Origin: Sphingomonas phyllosphaerae
GTDB lineage: Bacteria > Pseudomonadota > Alphaproteobacteria > Sphingomonadales > Sphingomonadaceae
DNA: 49,090 nucleotides
NCBI RefSeq assembly: GCF_029623345.1
Contig: NZ_JAPYKH010000025.1
Location: 1 to 49,090 of the forward strand
Direction of reading: 5' to 3'
How positions within the stretch are numbered: the stretch's first letter is position 1; each line of letters starts with the position of its first letter. This document shows positions 32,824-41,929 of this stretch, piece by piece. A program made the translations under genes and the position numbers. The notes under the pieces are model-generated. The model saw only the letters and a list, made by a program, of their open reading frames with translations, was not told the DNA's origin and ran no database searches.

Positions 32824-33539
32824 GCCGCGCCGGCCTCCGCACGCGGACGCGTCGTGCGAAATTCGATCTTCTTGTCGTAGGGCGCGCCGACGATCATCCG
32901 CCTCACGTAGATGCCGGGCAGGTGGATGTGATCGGGGTCGAGCCCGCCGACCGGCACCACCTCCTCGACCTCGGCGACGCAGATCTTGCCCGCGGTCGCC
33001 ATTGGCTGGTTGAAGTTGCGCGCAGTCTTGCGGAAAACGAGGTTGCCGCTGGTGTCCGCCTTCCACCCTTTGATGATCGAGAGATCCGCGCGGATGCCGC
33101 GCTCGAGGATATAGTCCTCGCCGTCGAACACCTTCACTTCCTTGCCCTCGGCCACCAACGTGCCGACGCCGGTCTTGGTGTAGAAGCCGGGGATGCCCGC
33201 GCCGCCGGCGCGACAGCGCTCCGCCAGCGTGCCCTGCGGGCAGAACTCCACCTCCAGCTCGCCGCTGAGATACTGGCGCTCGAACTCCTTGTTCTCGCCG
33301 ACATAGCTCGAGATCATCTTGGCGATCTGGCGCGTGCGGAGCAGCTTGCCGAGCCCCTCGCCGTCGATCCCGGCGTTATTGCTGGCGACCGTGAGTCCCG
33401 TCACGTCGGCGGCCTGGATGGCGTCGATCAGCCGCTCCGGGATGCCGCACAGACCAAAGCCGCCCGCGCAGATCGTCATGCCGTCGAACAGCAGCCCGTC
33501 GAGCGCCGCCGCGGCGCTGTCGTACAGCTTGTCCACCAC
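32820..33539 (-). CDS. scoA: 3-oxoacid CoA-transferase subunit A
   Basis: A 239-aa CoA-binding subunit. Family features: YDSAAAALDGLLFDGMTICA with GGFGLCGIPERLI, then SNNAGIDGEGLGKLL, and the glycine-rich ELEVEFCPQGTLAERCRAGG, AGIPGFYTKTGVGT. Two in-frame GTG codons (33539 and 33536) can start it; 33539 follows GAGGGAGA. The stop overlaps the acid phosphatase GTG. With subunit B it should interconvert acetoacetate or a related ketoacid with its CoA ester. Confidence 0.94.
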   Translation of the reverse strand: MVDKLYDSAAAALDGLLFDGMTICAGGFGLCGIPERLIDAIQAADVTGLTVASNNAGIDGEGLGKLLRTRQIAKMISSYVGENKEFERQYLSGELEVEFCPQGTLAERCRAGGAGIPGFYTKTGVGTLVAEGKEVKVFDGEDYILERGIRADLSIIKGWKADTSGNLVFRKTARNFNQPMATAGKICVAEVEEVVPVGGLDPDHIHLPGIYVRRMIVGAPYDKKIEFRTTRPRAEAGAA

Positions 33540-33551
33540 CCGCCGTCTCCC

Positions 33552-34193
33552 TCAAAAATGGCCCGGCACGACGCCGAGTGCGGCGCACAGATCGTCGAGC
33601 GCCTGCCCCTCGCCCGTCACCTTGATCGCCGCCATGCCGAGCTGAGCGGCGGCCTTGCAGTTCACCCCCAGATCATCGAGGTAGACACACTGGTCGGGCC
33701 GCTTGTTAAGCGTCTCGCACATCATCAGATAGATGCGCGGGTCGGGCTTGCGGATGCCGACCTTGCTGCTCTCCACCACGTAATCGAAGCGCGCGAGCAC
33801 TGCTGCCACCGCGGCGGCCGCATGCGGGTCGCGCGGCGTGTCGCCGGCGGGGACGTTGTTGGTGATGCAGCCGATATGGAAGCCCTCGCGCTTGAGCCAG
33901 TCGAGCGCGTGAACCATGCGCGGGCGGACATCGCCGTACAGCAACGCCAGCACGTCGCGACCGCGCAACTCATGGCCGAGCGCCTTAGCCTCGGCGGCGA
34001 AATCGCGGTCGAAGGTGGCGACGTCTATCTCGGCGCGCTCGAAACGCGCCCAGGCGTTGCTGTCGGGATCGGTGGCGTTGAGGCGGCGGATCAGGTCGAT
34101 CGGCAGGCCGCGCTCCCGCTCCAGCCGGTTGAACGCCGCGAATGGCGACGAAGTGATCACCCCGCCGAAGTCGAAGATCACCGTGTCCCGCAT
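33552..34193 (-). CDS. HAD-like hydrolase
   Basis: A 213-aa protein of the HAD-IA type. Motif I is VIFDFGGVIT, with nucleophile Asp and Gly in place of the second Asp, as in many haloacid dehalogenase-like and phosphatase-like members. GCITNNVP is motif II, SSKVGIRKPDPRIY holds the conserved Lys, and VYLDDLGVNC is motif IV. It lies 12 bp upstream of scoA on the same strand and probably heads the operon. Substrate unknown. Confidence 0.88.
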   Translation of the reverse strand: MRDTVIFDFGGVITSSPFAAFNRLERERGLPIDLIRRLNATDPDSNAWARFERAEIDVATFDRDFAAEAKALGHELRGRDVLALLYGDVRPRMVHALDWLKREGFHIGCITNNVPAGDTPRDPHAAAAVAAVLARFDYVVESSKVGIRKPDPRIYLMMCETLNKRPDQCVYLDDLGVNCKAAAQLGMAAIKVTGEGQALDDLCAALGVVPGHF

Positions 34194-34359
34194 GCCGATG
34201 ATCCTTAGCGGGCGGAGCGCCGAAGGCAATCGGGGTGTGTGGTGGATCTGGAACGGGCGCCTTACATCCTTCGCTGCAAGGGGAGGATGAAGAAGGCCGC
34301 ACCGCTTAGGAACTAATACCCCTATCGCCTCACCCTTTTGGGCGGCTAGGCTCCCCCTC

Positions 34360-36006
34360 ATGACCGAACCCCGCACCGGTGGACGCCTGCTCGTCGACCA
34401 GCTCGTCGCCCAGGGCTGCGACCGTCTCTTTACCGTGCCCGGGGAGAGCTTCCTCGCGGTGCTCGACGCGTTGCACGACACGTCGGCGATCGAGGTGGTG
34501 ACGTGCCGGCAGGAGGGCGGCGTCACCTTCATGGCCTGCGCCGACGGTGCGCTGACGCACCGCCCCGGGATCGCCTTCGTCACGCGCGGTCCCGGCGCGA
34601 CCAACGCCGCGATCGGCGTCCACGTCGCGATGCAGGACTCGCAGCCGATGATCCTCTTCATCGGCGACGTCGACCGGTCGACGCGCGACCGCGAGGCGTT
34701 CCAAGAGATCGACTTCCAGGCAATGTTCGCGCCGATCGCGAAATGGGCCGCGCGGATCGACGACGCTAAGCGCATCCCCGAATATGTCGCGCGCGCCTAT
34801 GCCACCGCGATCAACGGCCGCCCCGGTCCAGTGGTGCTGGCGCTGCCCGAGGACATGCTGCTCGACCGCGTGACCGTCCCGGATCGCGCCCGGGTCGAGC
34901 GCGTCGCGCAGGCGGTGGACGAGGATTCGATCGAGCATCTGCGCGACCTGCTCGCCACCGCGGAGAACCCGCTCGCGATTGTCGGCGGCGCCGGTTGGGA
35001 CGTGGCCGCCGCGGCGGCGATGGCGGACTGGGCGACGCGCACCGGCGTGCCGATCGCCGCCGCCTTCCGCCGCCAGGACGCGATTGCCAACGACTGCCCC
35101 GCTTATGCGGGCAACCTGGGCTACGGCCCCAGCCCGGCCCTGGTCGAGCGCGTGCGCGGTGCCGACCTGCTGATCGTCGTCGGCGCGCGGCTCGGCGAAG
35201 CGACCACCGACGGCTATCAGCTGATCACGCCCGATCACCCCGGCCAGCGGCTGGTCCACGTCCATCCCGATCCGGAGGAGCTGGGGCGCACCTACGCGAC
35301 CGACCTCGCGATCTGCGCCGGCATGGCCGAGTTCGCCGAGGCGCTGGTGCCGCTCGACGGCGGAGTCCATCCGCATGCCGCCGAGGCGCGCACCGCTTAC
35401 GAATCGTGGAGCACGCCGCGCCCGCGCAAGGCCGTCGCGCTCGATCTCGGCCCCTGCGTGTCGGCGATGCGCGAGAAGCTGCCGGCGGACACGATCATCT
35501 GCAACGGCGCGGGCAATTTCTCGGGCTGGTGGCACCGCTACTGGCGCTACGCCGGGCCCGGGACGCAGCTGGCGCCGACCGCGGGCGCGATGGGTTATGG
35601 CGTGCCGGCCGCGGTGGCGGCATCGCTACGCCGACCGGGGCGCAGCGTAGTCGCGCTGGCGGGCGACGGCGACTTCCTGATGAACGGCCAGGAACTTGCC
35701 ACCGCGGTCCAGCACGGCGCCGACTTGCTCGTCATCCTCGTCGACAACGGGGCATACGGGACGATCCGGATGCACCAGGAGCGCGAATATCCCGGTCGAC
35801 CGTCGGCGACGCGGCTGGTCAATCCGGACTTCGCCGCGCTGGCGCGCGCCTATGGCGGCTGGGCCGAGACCGTGGAGCGGACCGAGGATTTCGCGCCGGC
35901 GCTGGACCGTGCGCTGGCCGAGCGCGGCGTGCGGCTGATCCACTGCCGCACCGACGTCGAGCAGATCACCGCTGGGCTGACGCTGAGCGCGCTGCGCAAG
36001 GGTTGA
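34360..36006 (+). CDS. Thiamine diphosphate-dependent enzyme (acetolactate synthase-like)
   Basis: A 548-aa protein with the three TPP-enzyme domains. The PYR domain has the activating Glu52 in VVTCRQEGGVTFMACADG and FVTRGPGATNAAIGVHVAMQ. The central domain (about 195-330) has PLAIVGGAGWD. The PP domain contains AMGYGVPAAVAASLR and the metal/TPP motif GDGDFLMNGQELATAVQ followed by DNGAYGTIRM. It resembles large-subunit acetolactate synthase and benzoylformate decarboxylase relatives; no small regulatory subunit is adjacent. The exact reaction is uncertain. It is transcribed alone. Confidence 0.85.
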   Translation: MTEPRTGGRLLVDQLVAQGCDRLFTVPGESFLAVLDALHDTSAIEVVTCRQEGGVTFMACADGALTHRPGIAFVTRGPGATNAAIGVHVAMQDSQPMILFIGDVDRSTRDREAFQEIDFQAMFAPIAKWAARIDDAKRIPEYVARAYATAINGRPGPVVLALPEDMLLDRVTVPDRARVERVAQAVDEDSIEHLRDLLATAENPLAIVGGAGWDVAAAAAMADWATRTGVPIAAAFRRQDAIANDCPAYAGNLGYGPSPALVERVRGADLLIVVGARLGEATTDGYQLITPDHPGQRLVHVHPDPEELGRTYATDLAICAGMAEFAEALVPLDGGVHPHAAEARTAYESWSTPRPRKAVALDLGPCVSAMREKLPADTIICNGAGNFSGWWHRYWRYAGPGTQLAPTAGAMGYGVPAAVAASLRRPGRSVVALAGDGDFLMNGQELATAVQHGADLLVILVDNGAYGTIRMHQEREYPGRPSATRLVNPDFAALARAYGGWAETVERTEDFAPALDRALAERGVRLIHCRTDVEQITAGLTLSALRKG

Positions 36007-36048
36007 GGAAAGCGGGTCGCGGCCTTGTGATCGCAGCCCACCCAACCT

Positions 36049-36142
36049 GGCGTCATCCTGACCTTGTTTCAGCAAACCCGGTCGGGCGCGACCTGCGCTG
36101 CTGACTCTGGGTCACGGTAGATCCTGAAACGAGTTCAGGAGC
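36049..36142. repeat. REP-like inverted pair, copy 3
   Basis: GGCGTCATCCTGACCTTGTT plus TCAG (36049-36072) faces ATCCTGAAACGAGTTCAGGA (36121-36140) in inverse orientation about 50 bp away. It has the same layout as the 30281 element but less perfect arms. It lies 42 bp after the TPP-enzyme stop. Confidence 0.7.
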
Positions 36143-36193
36143 CGCCCTATGCGTTGGGGAGCGTCGCCCGCTCGCCCCCACCTAAACGAGGAA

Positions 36194-36221
36194 GGGCCGC
36201 CGCGGTCTCCCGCGACGGCCC
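36194..36221 (-). terminator. Rho-independent-like terminator of csbD
   Basis: On the minus strand a 12-bp stem (one G-U pair) encloses a GAGA tetraloop and is followed by TTCCTCGTTT. It begins about 20 bp after the csbD stop. Confidence 0.65.
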
Positions 36222-36241
36222 CTCGTGACAAGAAGCGACGA

Positions 36242-36442
36242 TCAGATATCGTCGCCGAGCGCACCCTTCACCTTCCCGGCGAACTGCTGGCCCTTGCCCT
36301 TGGTCTCCTGCGCGGCGCCTTCGGCGGCGAGTCGGTCGTCCTCGGCCGTGCGGTCCGCCGGATCCTTGTCCGCCACCGCCTGCTTGGCCTTGCCGACCAG
36401 CTCGTTGACGTTGCCTTTGATCTTGTCGGTGAGCTCGCCCAT
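36242..36442 (-). CDS. CsbD-family stress protein
   Basis: A 66-aa hydrophilic protein beginning MGELTDKIKGNVNELVGKAK. It is a typical CsbD-like sequence with repeated K-G-x-x-x-E/K-x-x-G-K-A segments ending KGKGQQFAGKVKGALGDDI. Family members are general-stress induced and largely disordered; no enzymatic role is known. A GGAG site precedes the ATG at 36442. Confidence 0.92.
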   Translation of the reverse strand: MGELTDKIKGNVNELVGKAKQAVADKDPADRTAEDDRLAAEGAAQETKGKGQQFAGKVKGALGDDI

Positions 36443-36537
36443 CGTCGTTCTCCGTCAAATATAACCCGGTGGTAGAACAACGGACCCGAAACGGCGATGT
36501 TCCGCCGCGTCATTGACGTGCGTCAATAGGCAGCGGC

Positions 36538-37554
36538 TCAGATCAGCCCCGACAACGGGCTCGACGGGTCGGCATAGCGGCGCTTGCCCATGCGGCCCGC
36601 GCGGTAGCTCATCCGGCCCGCCTCCACCGCCGCGCGCATCGCCGCCGCCATCAGGATGGGGTCCTTGGCCTCGGCGATCGCGGTGTTCATCAGCACGCCG
36701 TCGCAGCCGAGTTCCATCGCCACCGCGGCGTCGCTCGCCTGGCCGACGCCGGCATCGACCAGCACCGGCACGCCCGCGCCTTCGACGATCAGCCGGATCG
36801 TCACCTGATTCTGGATGCCCAGCCCCGAGCCGATCGGCGCACCGAGCGGCATGATCGCGACCGCGCCTGCCTCCTCCAGCTGCTTCGCCGCGATCGGATC
36901 GTCGGTACAATACACCATCGGTTTGAAGCCCTCGCGCACCAGCACTTCGGTCGCCTTCAGCGTCTCGCGCATGTTGGGGTACAGCGTGCGCGCCTCGCCG
37001 AGCACCTCGAGCTTGACGAGATCCCAGCCGCCCGCCTCGCGCGCCAGCCGCAGCGTGCGGATCGCGTCCTCGGCAGTGAAGCAGCCCGCGGTGTTGGGAA
37101 GATAGGTCACGCGCTTGGGGTCGATGAAGTCGGTCAGCATCGGCGCGCTGGGATCGCTGACGTTGACGCGGCGCACCGCGACGGTGACGATCTCCGCGCC
37201 CGACGCCTCCAGCGCGGCGGCATTCTGCGCGAAATCCTTGTATTTGCCGGTGCCGACGATCAGCCGCGAGCGGAACGTGCGCCCCGCGACCGTCCATGTG
37301 TCCTCGGTGAGCGGCGCGGCATGGTCGCCGCCGCCGACGAAATGGACGATCTCCAGCTCGTCGCCGTCCTCGACCTGCACGTCGCCCAGCGTCGAGCGCG
37401 GCACCACCTCGAGGTTGCGCTCGACCGCGAGCTTCTCGGGCACCAACCCGAGCGACTCCGCCAGGGCTGCGATCGAGAGCCCGGCGGGGACCCGCTTGTG
37501 CTCGCCGTTGAGGGTGATGGTGATGGTGCCGTCGGAATGTGCCATGTCCGCCAT
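36538..37554 (-). CDS. thiG: ThiS-ThiG fusion: sulfur carrier plus thiazole synthase
   Basis: A 338-aa protein. Residues 10-76 form a ThiS ubiquitin-like domain (ITITLNGEHKRVPAGLSIAA to DELEIVHFVGGG), whose Gly-Gly normally is the free C-terminus carrying the thiocarboxylate. Residues 86-338 form ThiG: FRSRLIVGTGKYKDF, the Schiff-base Lys181 in WDLVKLEVLGEARTLYPN, GLGIQNQ, VPVLVDAGVGQASDAAVAME and GVLMNTAIAEAKDP. Both are needed for the thiazole of thiamine. The start is ATG 37554, or the ATG at 37545. No TPP riboswitch was found upstream. It is divergent from aroQ by 91 bp. Confidence 0.93.
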   Translation of the reverse strand: MADMAHSDGTITITLNGEHKRVPAGLSIAALAESLGLVPEKLAVERNLEVVPRSTLGDVQVEDGDELEIVHFVGGGDHAAPLTEDTWTVAGRTFRSRLIVGTGKYKDFAQNAAALEASGAEIVTVAVRRVNVSDPSAPMLTDFIDPKRVTYLPNTAGCFTAEDAIRTLRLAREAGGWDLVKLEVLGEARTLYPNMRETLKATEVLVREGFKPMVYCTDDPIAAKQLEEAGAVAIMPLGAPIGSGLGIQNQVTIRLIVEGAGVPVLVDAGVGQASDAAVAMELGCDGVLMNTAIAEAKDPILMAAAMRAAVEAGRMSYRAGRMGKRRYADPSSPLSGLI

Positions 37555-37645
37555 CTAAGACTGTCGGCAAGCAGGGGCAACGTTGCGCGCGCGCGCCGCG
37601 GATGCAATGACGCCTGCACGAAGGGCAACGACCTCAAGGGAGCGC

Positions 37646-38080
37646 ATGACCGACACCGTCTTCGTCCTCAACGGCCCCAACCTCAACCTGCTCGGTACGC
37701 GCGAGCCGGAGATCTACGGCCACGACACGCTCGACGACATCGCCGGGCAGCTCGAGGAGCGCGCGCGCGAGCTCGGGCTGAAGGTCGACCTGCGCCAGTC
37801 GAACCACGAGGGGCACCTCGTCGAGTGGCTGCACGAGGCGCAGGCAGTGGACGCGCGCGCGGTGCTGCTCAACGCTGCCGCCTACACGCACACCTCGGTC
37901 GCGCTGCACGATGCGATCAAGGGCATCACAACGCCCGTGATCGAGGTGCATCTGTCCAATCCGCACACGCGCGAGAGCTTCCGCCACGTCTCGCTGGTGG
38001 GCAGCGCCGCCAAAGGAACCATCGCCGGCTTCGGCGCGATGTCGTACATGCTCGCGCTTGAAGCCGCGGCCCGCTTCTGA
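37646..38080 (+). CDS. aroQ: 3-dehydroquinate dehydratase, type II
   Basis: Shikimate pathway enzyme. The 144-aa product opens FVLNGPNLNLLGTREPEIYG, which holds the catalytic Arg and Tyr. It continues with RQSNHEGHLVEWLHEA, LLNAAAYTHTSVALHDAI and VIEVHLSNPHTRESFRHVSL with the catalytic His. ATG 37646 follows AAGGGAG. It begins a plus-strand series with accB 36 bp downstream, a frequent aroQ-accB-accC order. Confidence 0.97.
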   Translation: MTDTVFVLNGPNLNLLGTREPEIYGHDTLDDIAGQLEERARELGLKVDLRQSNHEGHLVEWLHEAQAVDARAVLLNAAAYTHTSVALHDAIKGITTPVIEVHLSNPHTRESFRHVSLVGSAAKGTIAGFGAMSYMLALEAAARF

Positions 38081-38116
38081 CAGGGAGCGCGCCCTACCTA
38101 GGGGAAACAGGGTTGC

Positions 38117-38605
38117 ATGGCTGACATCTCTCATAACGGCGGCGCGATGCAGGTCGACGTCGATCTGGTGCGCCAGCTCGCCGAGCTGCTCGACACCACC
38201 CAGCTGACCGAGATCGAGGTCGAGGACGGCGAGCGCAAGATCCGTGTCGCGCGCAAGGCCGCCGCCGTCGCCGCGCCCGCGATCCATTACGCGCCTGCGC
38301 CTGCCGCAGCCGCGCCGGCCGGAGGCGTTCCGCCGCAGGTCGACACCGCCGGCCCGTCCGCGCCGTCGCACGCCAATGCGGTGCGCTCGCCGATGGTCGG
38401 CACCGTCTATCTGTCGGCCGAGCCGGGCGCCAAGCCGTTCGCCGCGGTGGGCCAGAGCGTCGCCGCGGGCGATACGTTGCTGATCGTCGAGGCGATGAAG
38501 GTGATGAACCCGATCACCGCGCCGAGCGCCGGCGTCGTCAAGGCGGTGCTGGTCGAGAACGGCCAGCCGGTCGAGTTCGACCAGCCGCTCGTGGTGGTCG
38601 AGTAA
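38117..38605 (+). CDS. accB: Biotin carboxyl carrier protein of acetyl-CoA carboxylase
   Basis: A 162-aa BCCP. The N-terminal region (VDVDLVRQLAELLDTTQLTE) is followed by an Ala/Pro hinge (about 48-75). The biotinyl domain carries the attachment Lys128 in VEAMKVMNPITA and ends VEFDQPLVVVE. It is the carrier subunit for the first step of fatty-acid synthesis. accC starts five bases after its stop. Confidence 0.97.
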   Translation: MADISHNGGAMQVDVDLVRQLAELLDTTQLTEIEVEDGERKIRVARKAAAVAAPAIHYAPAPAAAAPAGGVPPQVDTAGPSAPSHANAVRSPMVGTVYLSAEPGAKPFAAVGQSVAAGDTLLIVEAMKVMNPITAPSAGVVKAVLVENGQPVEFDQPLVVVE

Positions 38606-38610
38606 CGCCC

Positions 38611-39959
<1,349 letters not shown>

Positions 39960-39963
<4 letters not shown>

Positions 39964-40298
39964 CGGAGGCCAACGCCGCGGCGGCGACGATCTACCACAA
40001 TCCGCGCTGCTCCAAGTCACGCCAGGCGCTGGCTCTACTGCATGAGGCGGGCGCTGACGTGACCGTCATCGAGTATCTGAAGACGCCGCCTTCGCGCGAC
40101 ACGCTCGCCGCGCTGCTGAGGCGGGCCGGGATCGCACCGCGCGACGCGCTCCGCCGCGATGCGCCTGCGGTGGCGGACGACGCCGCCGCGCTTGACCTGA
40201 TGGCGCGCGATCCCGCCACGATCGAGCGGCCGCTGGTCGAGACCGCCAAGGGCGTGCGGCTGGCGCGACCGCCCGAGCTGGTGCGCGAGATCCTGTGA
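39960..40298 (+). CDS. arsC: Arsenate reductase (ArsC/Spx-like)
   Basis: A 112-aa thioredoxin-fold protein with the ArsC signature IYHNPRCSKSRQALALLHEA; Cys17 is the likely nucleophile. EYLKTPPSRDTLAALLRRAG, then LDLMARDPATIERPLVETAK follow, as in the ArsC family. YffB/Spx relatives without arsenate activity cannot be excluded. No other ars genes are adjacent. The start is GTG 39960 within the accC stop (GTGA), and its own stop overlaps the next start in the same way. Confidence 0.85.
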
Positions 40299-41719
40299 TC
40301 CTCCCCGAGGACACGCGCTGGCGCGTCGAGCGCGCCACCCAGGCCGCGGTGGTGATCGACGCCGACGCCTATTTCCGCGCCGCGCGCCAGGCGATGCTGC
40401 GCGCCCAGCACCAGATCCTGCTGGTCGGCTGGGACTTCGACGCGCGCATCAATCTCGCCTATGACGACGACCATCCCGAGGCGCCCACCGACGTCGGCGC
40501 CTTCATTACCTGGCTGGTCGACCGCACCCCGGAGCTCCAGGTCCATATCCTTCGCTGGGACAAGGGCGCGATCAAGACGCTCGGGCGCGGCAAGACGCTG
40601 TGGACCCTGCTGAACTGGCGCTATCGCCAGCCGCGCATCCACCTGCTGCTCGACGGCCACCATCCGGTGGCGGCGTCGCAGCACCAGAAGATCGTGGTGA
40701 TCGACGACTGCCTCGCCTTCTGCGGCGGCATCGACATGACCGACGAGCGCTGGGACACGCGTGCGCACGTCGACGACGACCCGCGCCGTACCTCGCCGAG
40801 CGGCAAGGCGTACAAGCCGTGGCACGACGCCACCACCGCGCTGCAAGGCCCGATCGCGGGAGCGTTGGGCGAGCTGTGCCGTACACGCTGGGCGATCGCG
40901 GGCGGCGCCGAGATCGCACCGCCGCCGCCGCGCGACGGCAGCTGCTGGCCCGAGTCGCTGACGCCCGGCTTCACCGACGTCGACGTCGCGGTATCGCGCT
41001 CGCAGCCCGAATATGACGGGCAGGACGAGATCCTCGAGATCGAACGGCTGTATCTGGCGCTCATCGCGTCCGCCAAGACGCGCATCTACGCCGAGAGCCA
41101 GTATTTCGCCTCCCGCCGCATCGCCGAGGCGATCGCCGCGCGGCTGGTGGAGGATGATCCGCCCGAGATCGTGGTCATCAACCCGGTCACGGCGCAGGGC
41201 TGGCTCGAGCCGATCGCCATGGACACCGCACGCGCGCGGCTCGTCACCGAGCTGCGCCGGCGCGACCATCGCGGGCGGTTTCGCATGTATCATCCGCTCA
41301 ACGAAAAGGGCACGCCGATCTACTGCCACGCCAAGGTGACGGTGATCGACGACCAGGCGATCCGCATCGGCTCGTCCAACTTCAACAACCGCTCGCTGCG
41401 GCTCGACACCGAATGCGACGTGACCATCACCGACAGCGCCGCGACGATCGCGGCGATCCGCGACGATCTGATCGCCGAGCATCTCGGCGTCGACGTGGCG
41501 GTCGTGAGCGAGCGGGTCGAGCGCGACGGACTGATCGCCACGATCGAAGCGCTACGCGGCAGCGGGCGGACATTGGTCCCTTATGAGGTGGACGACCTCA
41601 GCTCGGTGGAGAAATGGCTCGCGGACAATGAGGTGCTCGATCCCGAGGGGCCGGGCGAGATGTTCGAGGCGCTCGAGAAGCGCGGGCTGCTGCGGCGGCT
41701 GAGAAGGAAGCGGCGCTAA
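40295..41719 (+). CDS. Phospholipase D-family protein
   Basis: A 474-aa PLD-superfamily enzyme with two HKD motifs: HQKIVVIDD (His130, Lys132, Asp137), followed by CGGIDMTDERWDTRAH, and HAKVTVIDDQAIRIGSSNFN (His345, Lys347, Asp352). The pattern fits phosphatidyltransferases and phospholipases of the PLD type. No signal peptide or membrane anchor is visible. The C-terminus is basic (RRLRRKRR). GTG 40295 overlaps the arsC stop by four bases. Substrate is uncertain; location behind accBC suits a lipid role. Confidence 0.9.
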   Translation: MILPEDTRWRVERATQAAVVIDADAYFRAARQAMLRAQHQILLVGWDFDARINLAYDDDHPEAPTDVGAFITWLVDRTPELQVHILRWDKGAIKTLGRGKTLWTLLNWRYRQPRIHLLLDGHHPVAASQHQKIVVIDDCLAFCGGIDMTDERWDTRAHVDDDPRRTSPSGKAYKPWHDATTALQGPIAGALGELCRTRWAIAGGAEIAPPPPRDGSCWPESLTPGFTDVDVAVSRSQPEYDGQDEILEIERLYLALIASAKTRIYAESQYFASRRIAEAIAARLVEDDPPEIVVINPVTAQGWLEPIAMDTARARLVTELRRRDHRGRFRMYHPLNEKGTPIYCHAKVTVIDDQAIRIGSSNFNNRSLRLDTECDVTITDSAATIAAIRDDLIAEHLGVDVAVVSERVERDGLIATIEALRGSGRTLVPYEVDDLSSVEKWLADNEVLDPEGPGEMFEALEKRGLLRRLRRKRR

Positions 41720-41929
41720 CCCGGCCCGTTTCATGCCGGGCGTCACCCGGCATCCATGGTCCCGCGCGCCGCACCCAGGTCACGTGCGCGGCACCATGCA
41801 CCTCCGATCAAGTCCGGCCTGACGAGCGGCCGCCGTGCTCCTGCGCACCCAGGCGCACGACAGCGCTGATCTCGTCCGCCACCCACACCGTCTGGCCACC
41901 GCGGCGCACAGCCGCTATGCGCCGCGGCC
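41720..41929. repeat. Intergenic repeat region before purL
   Basis: It contains CATGCCGGGCGTCACCCGGCATCC (41741-41752 region, a palindrome), then GTGCGCGGCACCAT and AAGTCCGGCCTGACGAGCGG (about 41784-41829) matching the cheW-cheY spacer. GTGCTCCTGCGCACCCAGG near 41835 belongs to a third family. The purL promoter must lie here but was not resolved. Confidence 0.5.

Noticed and set aside
37555..37645. Possible TPP riboswitch before thiG
   Set aside because: The conserved CTGAGA and ACCTGATC-type elements are absent from the 91-bp aroQ-thiG spacer on either strand.
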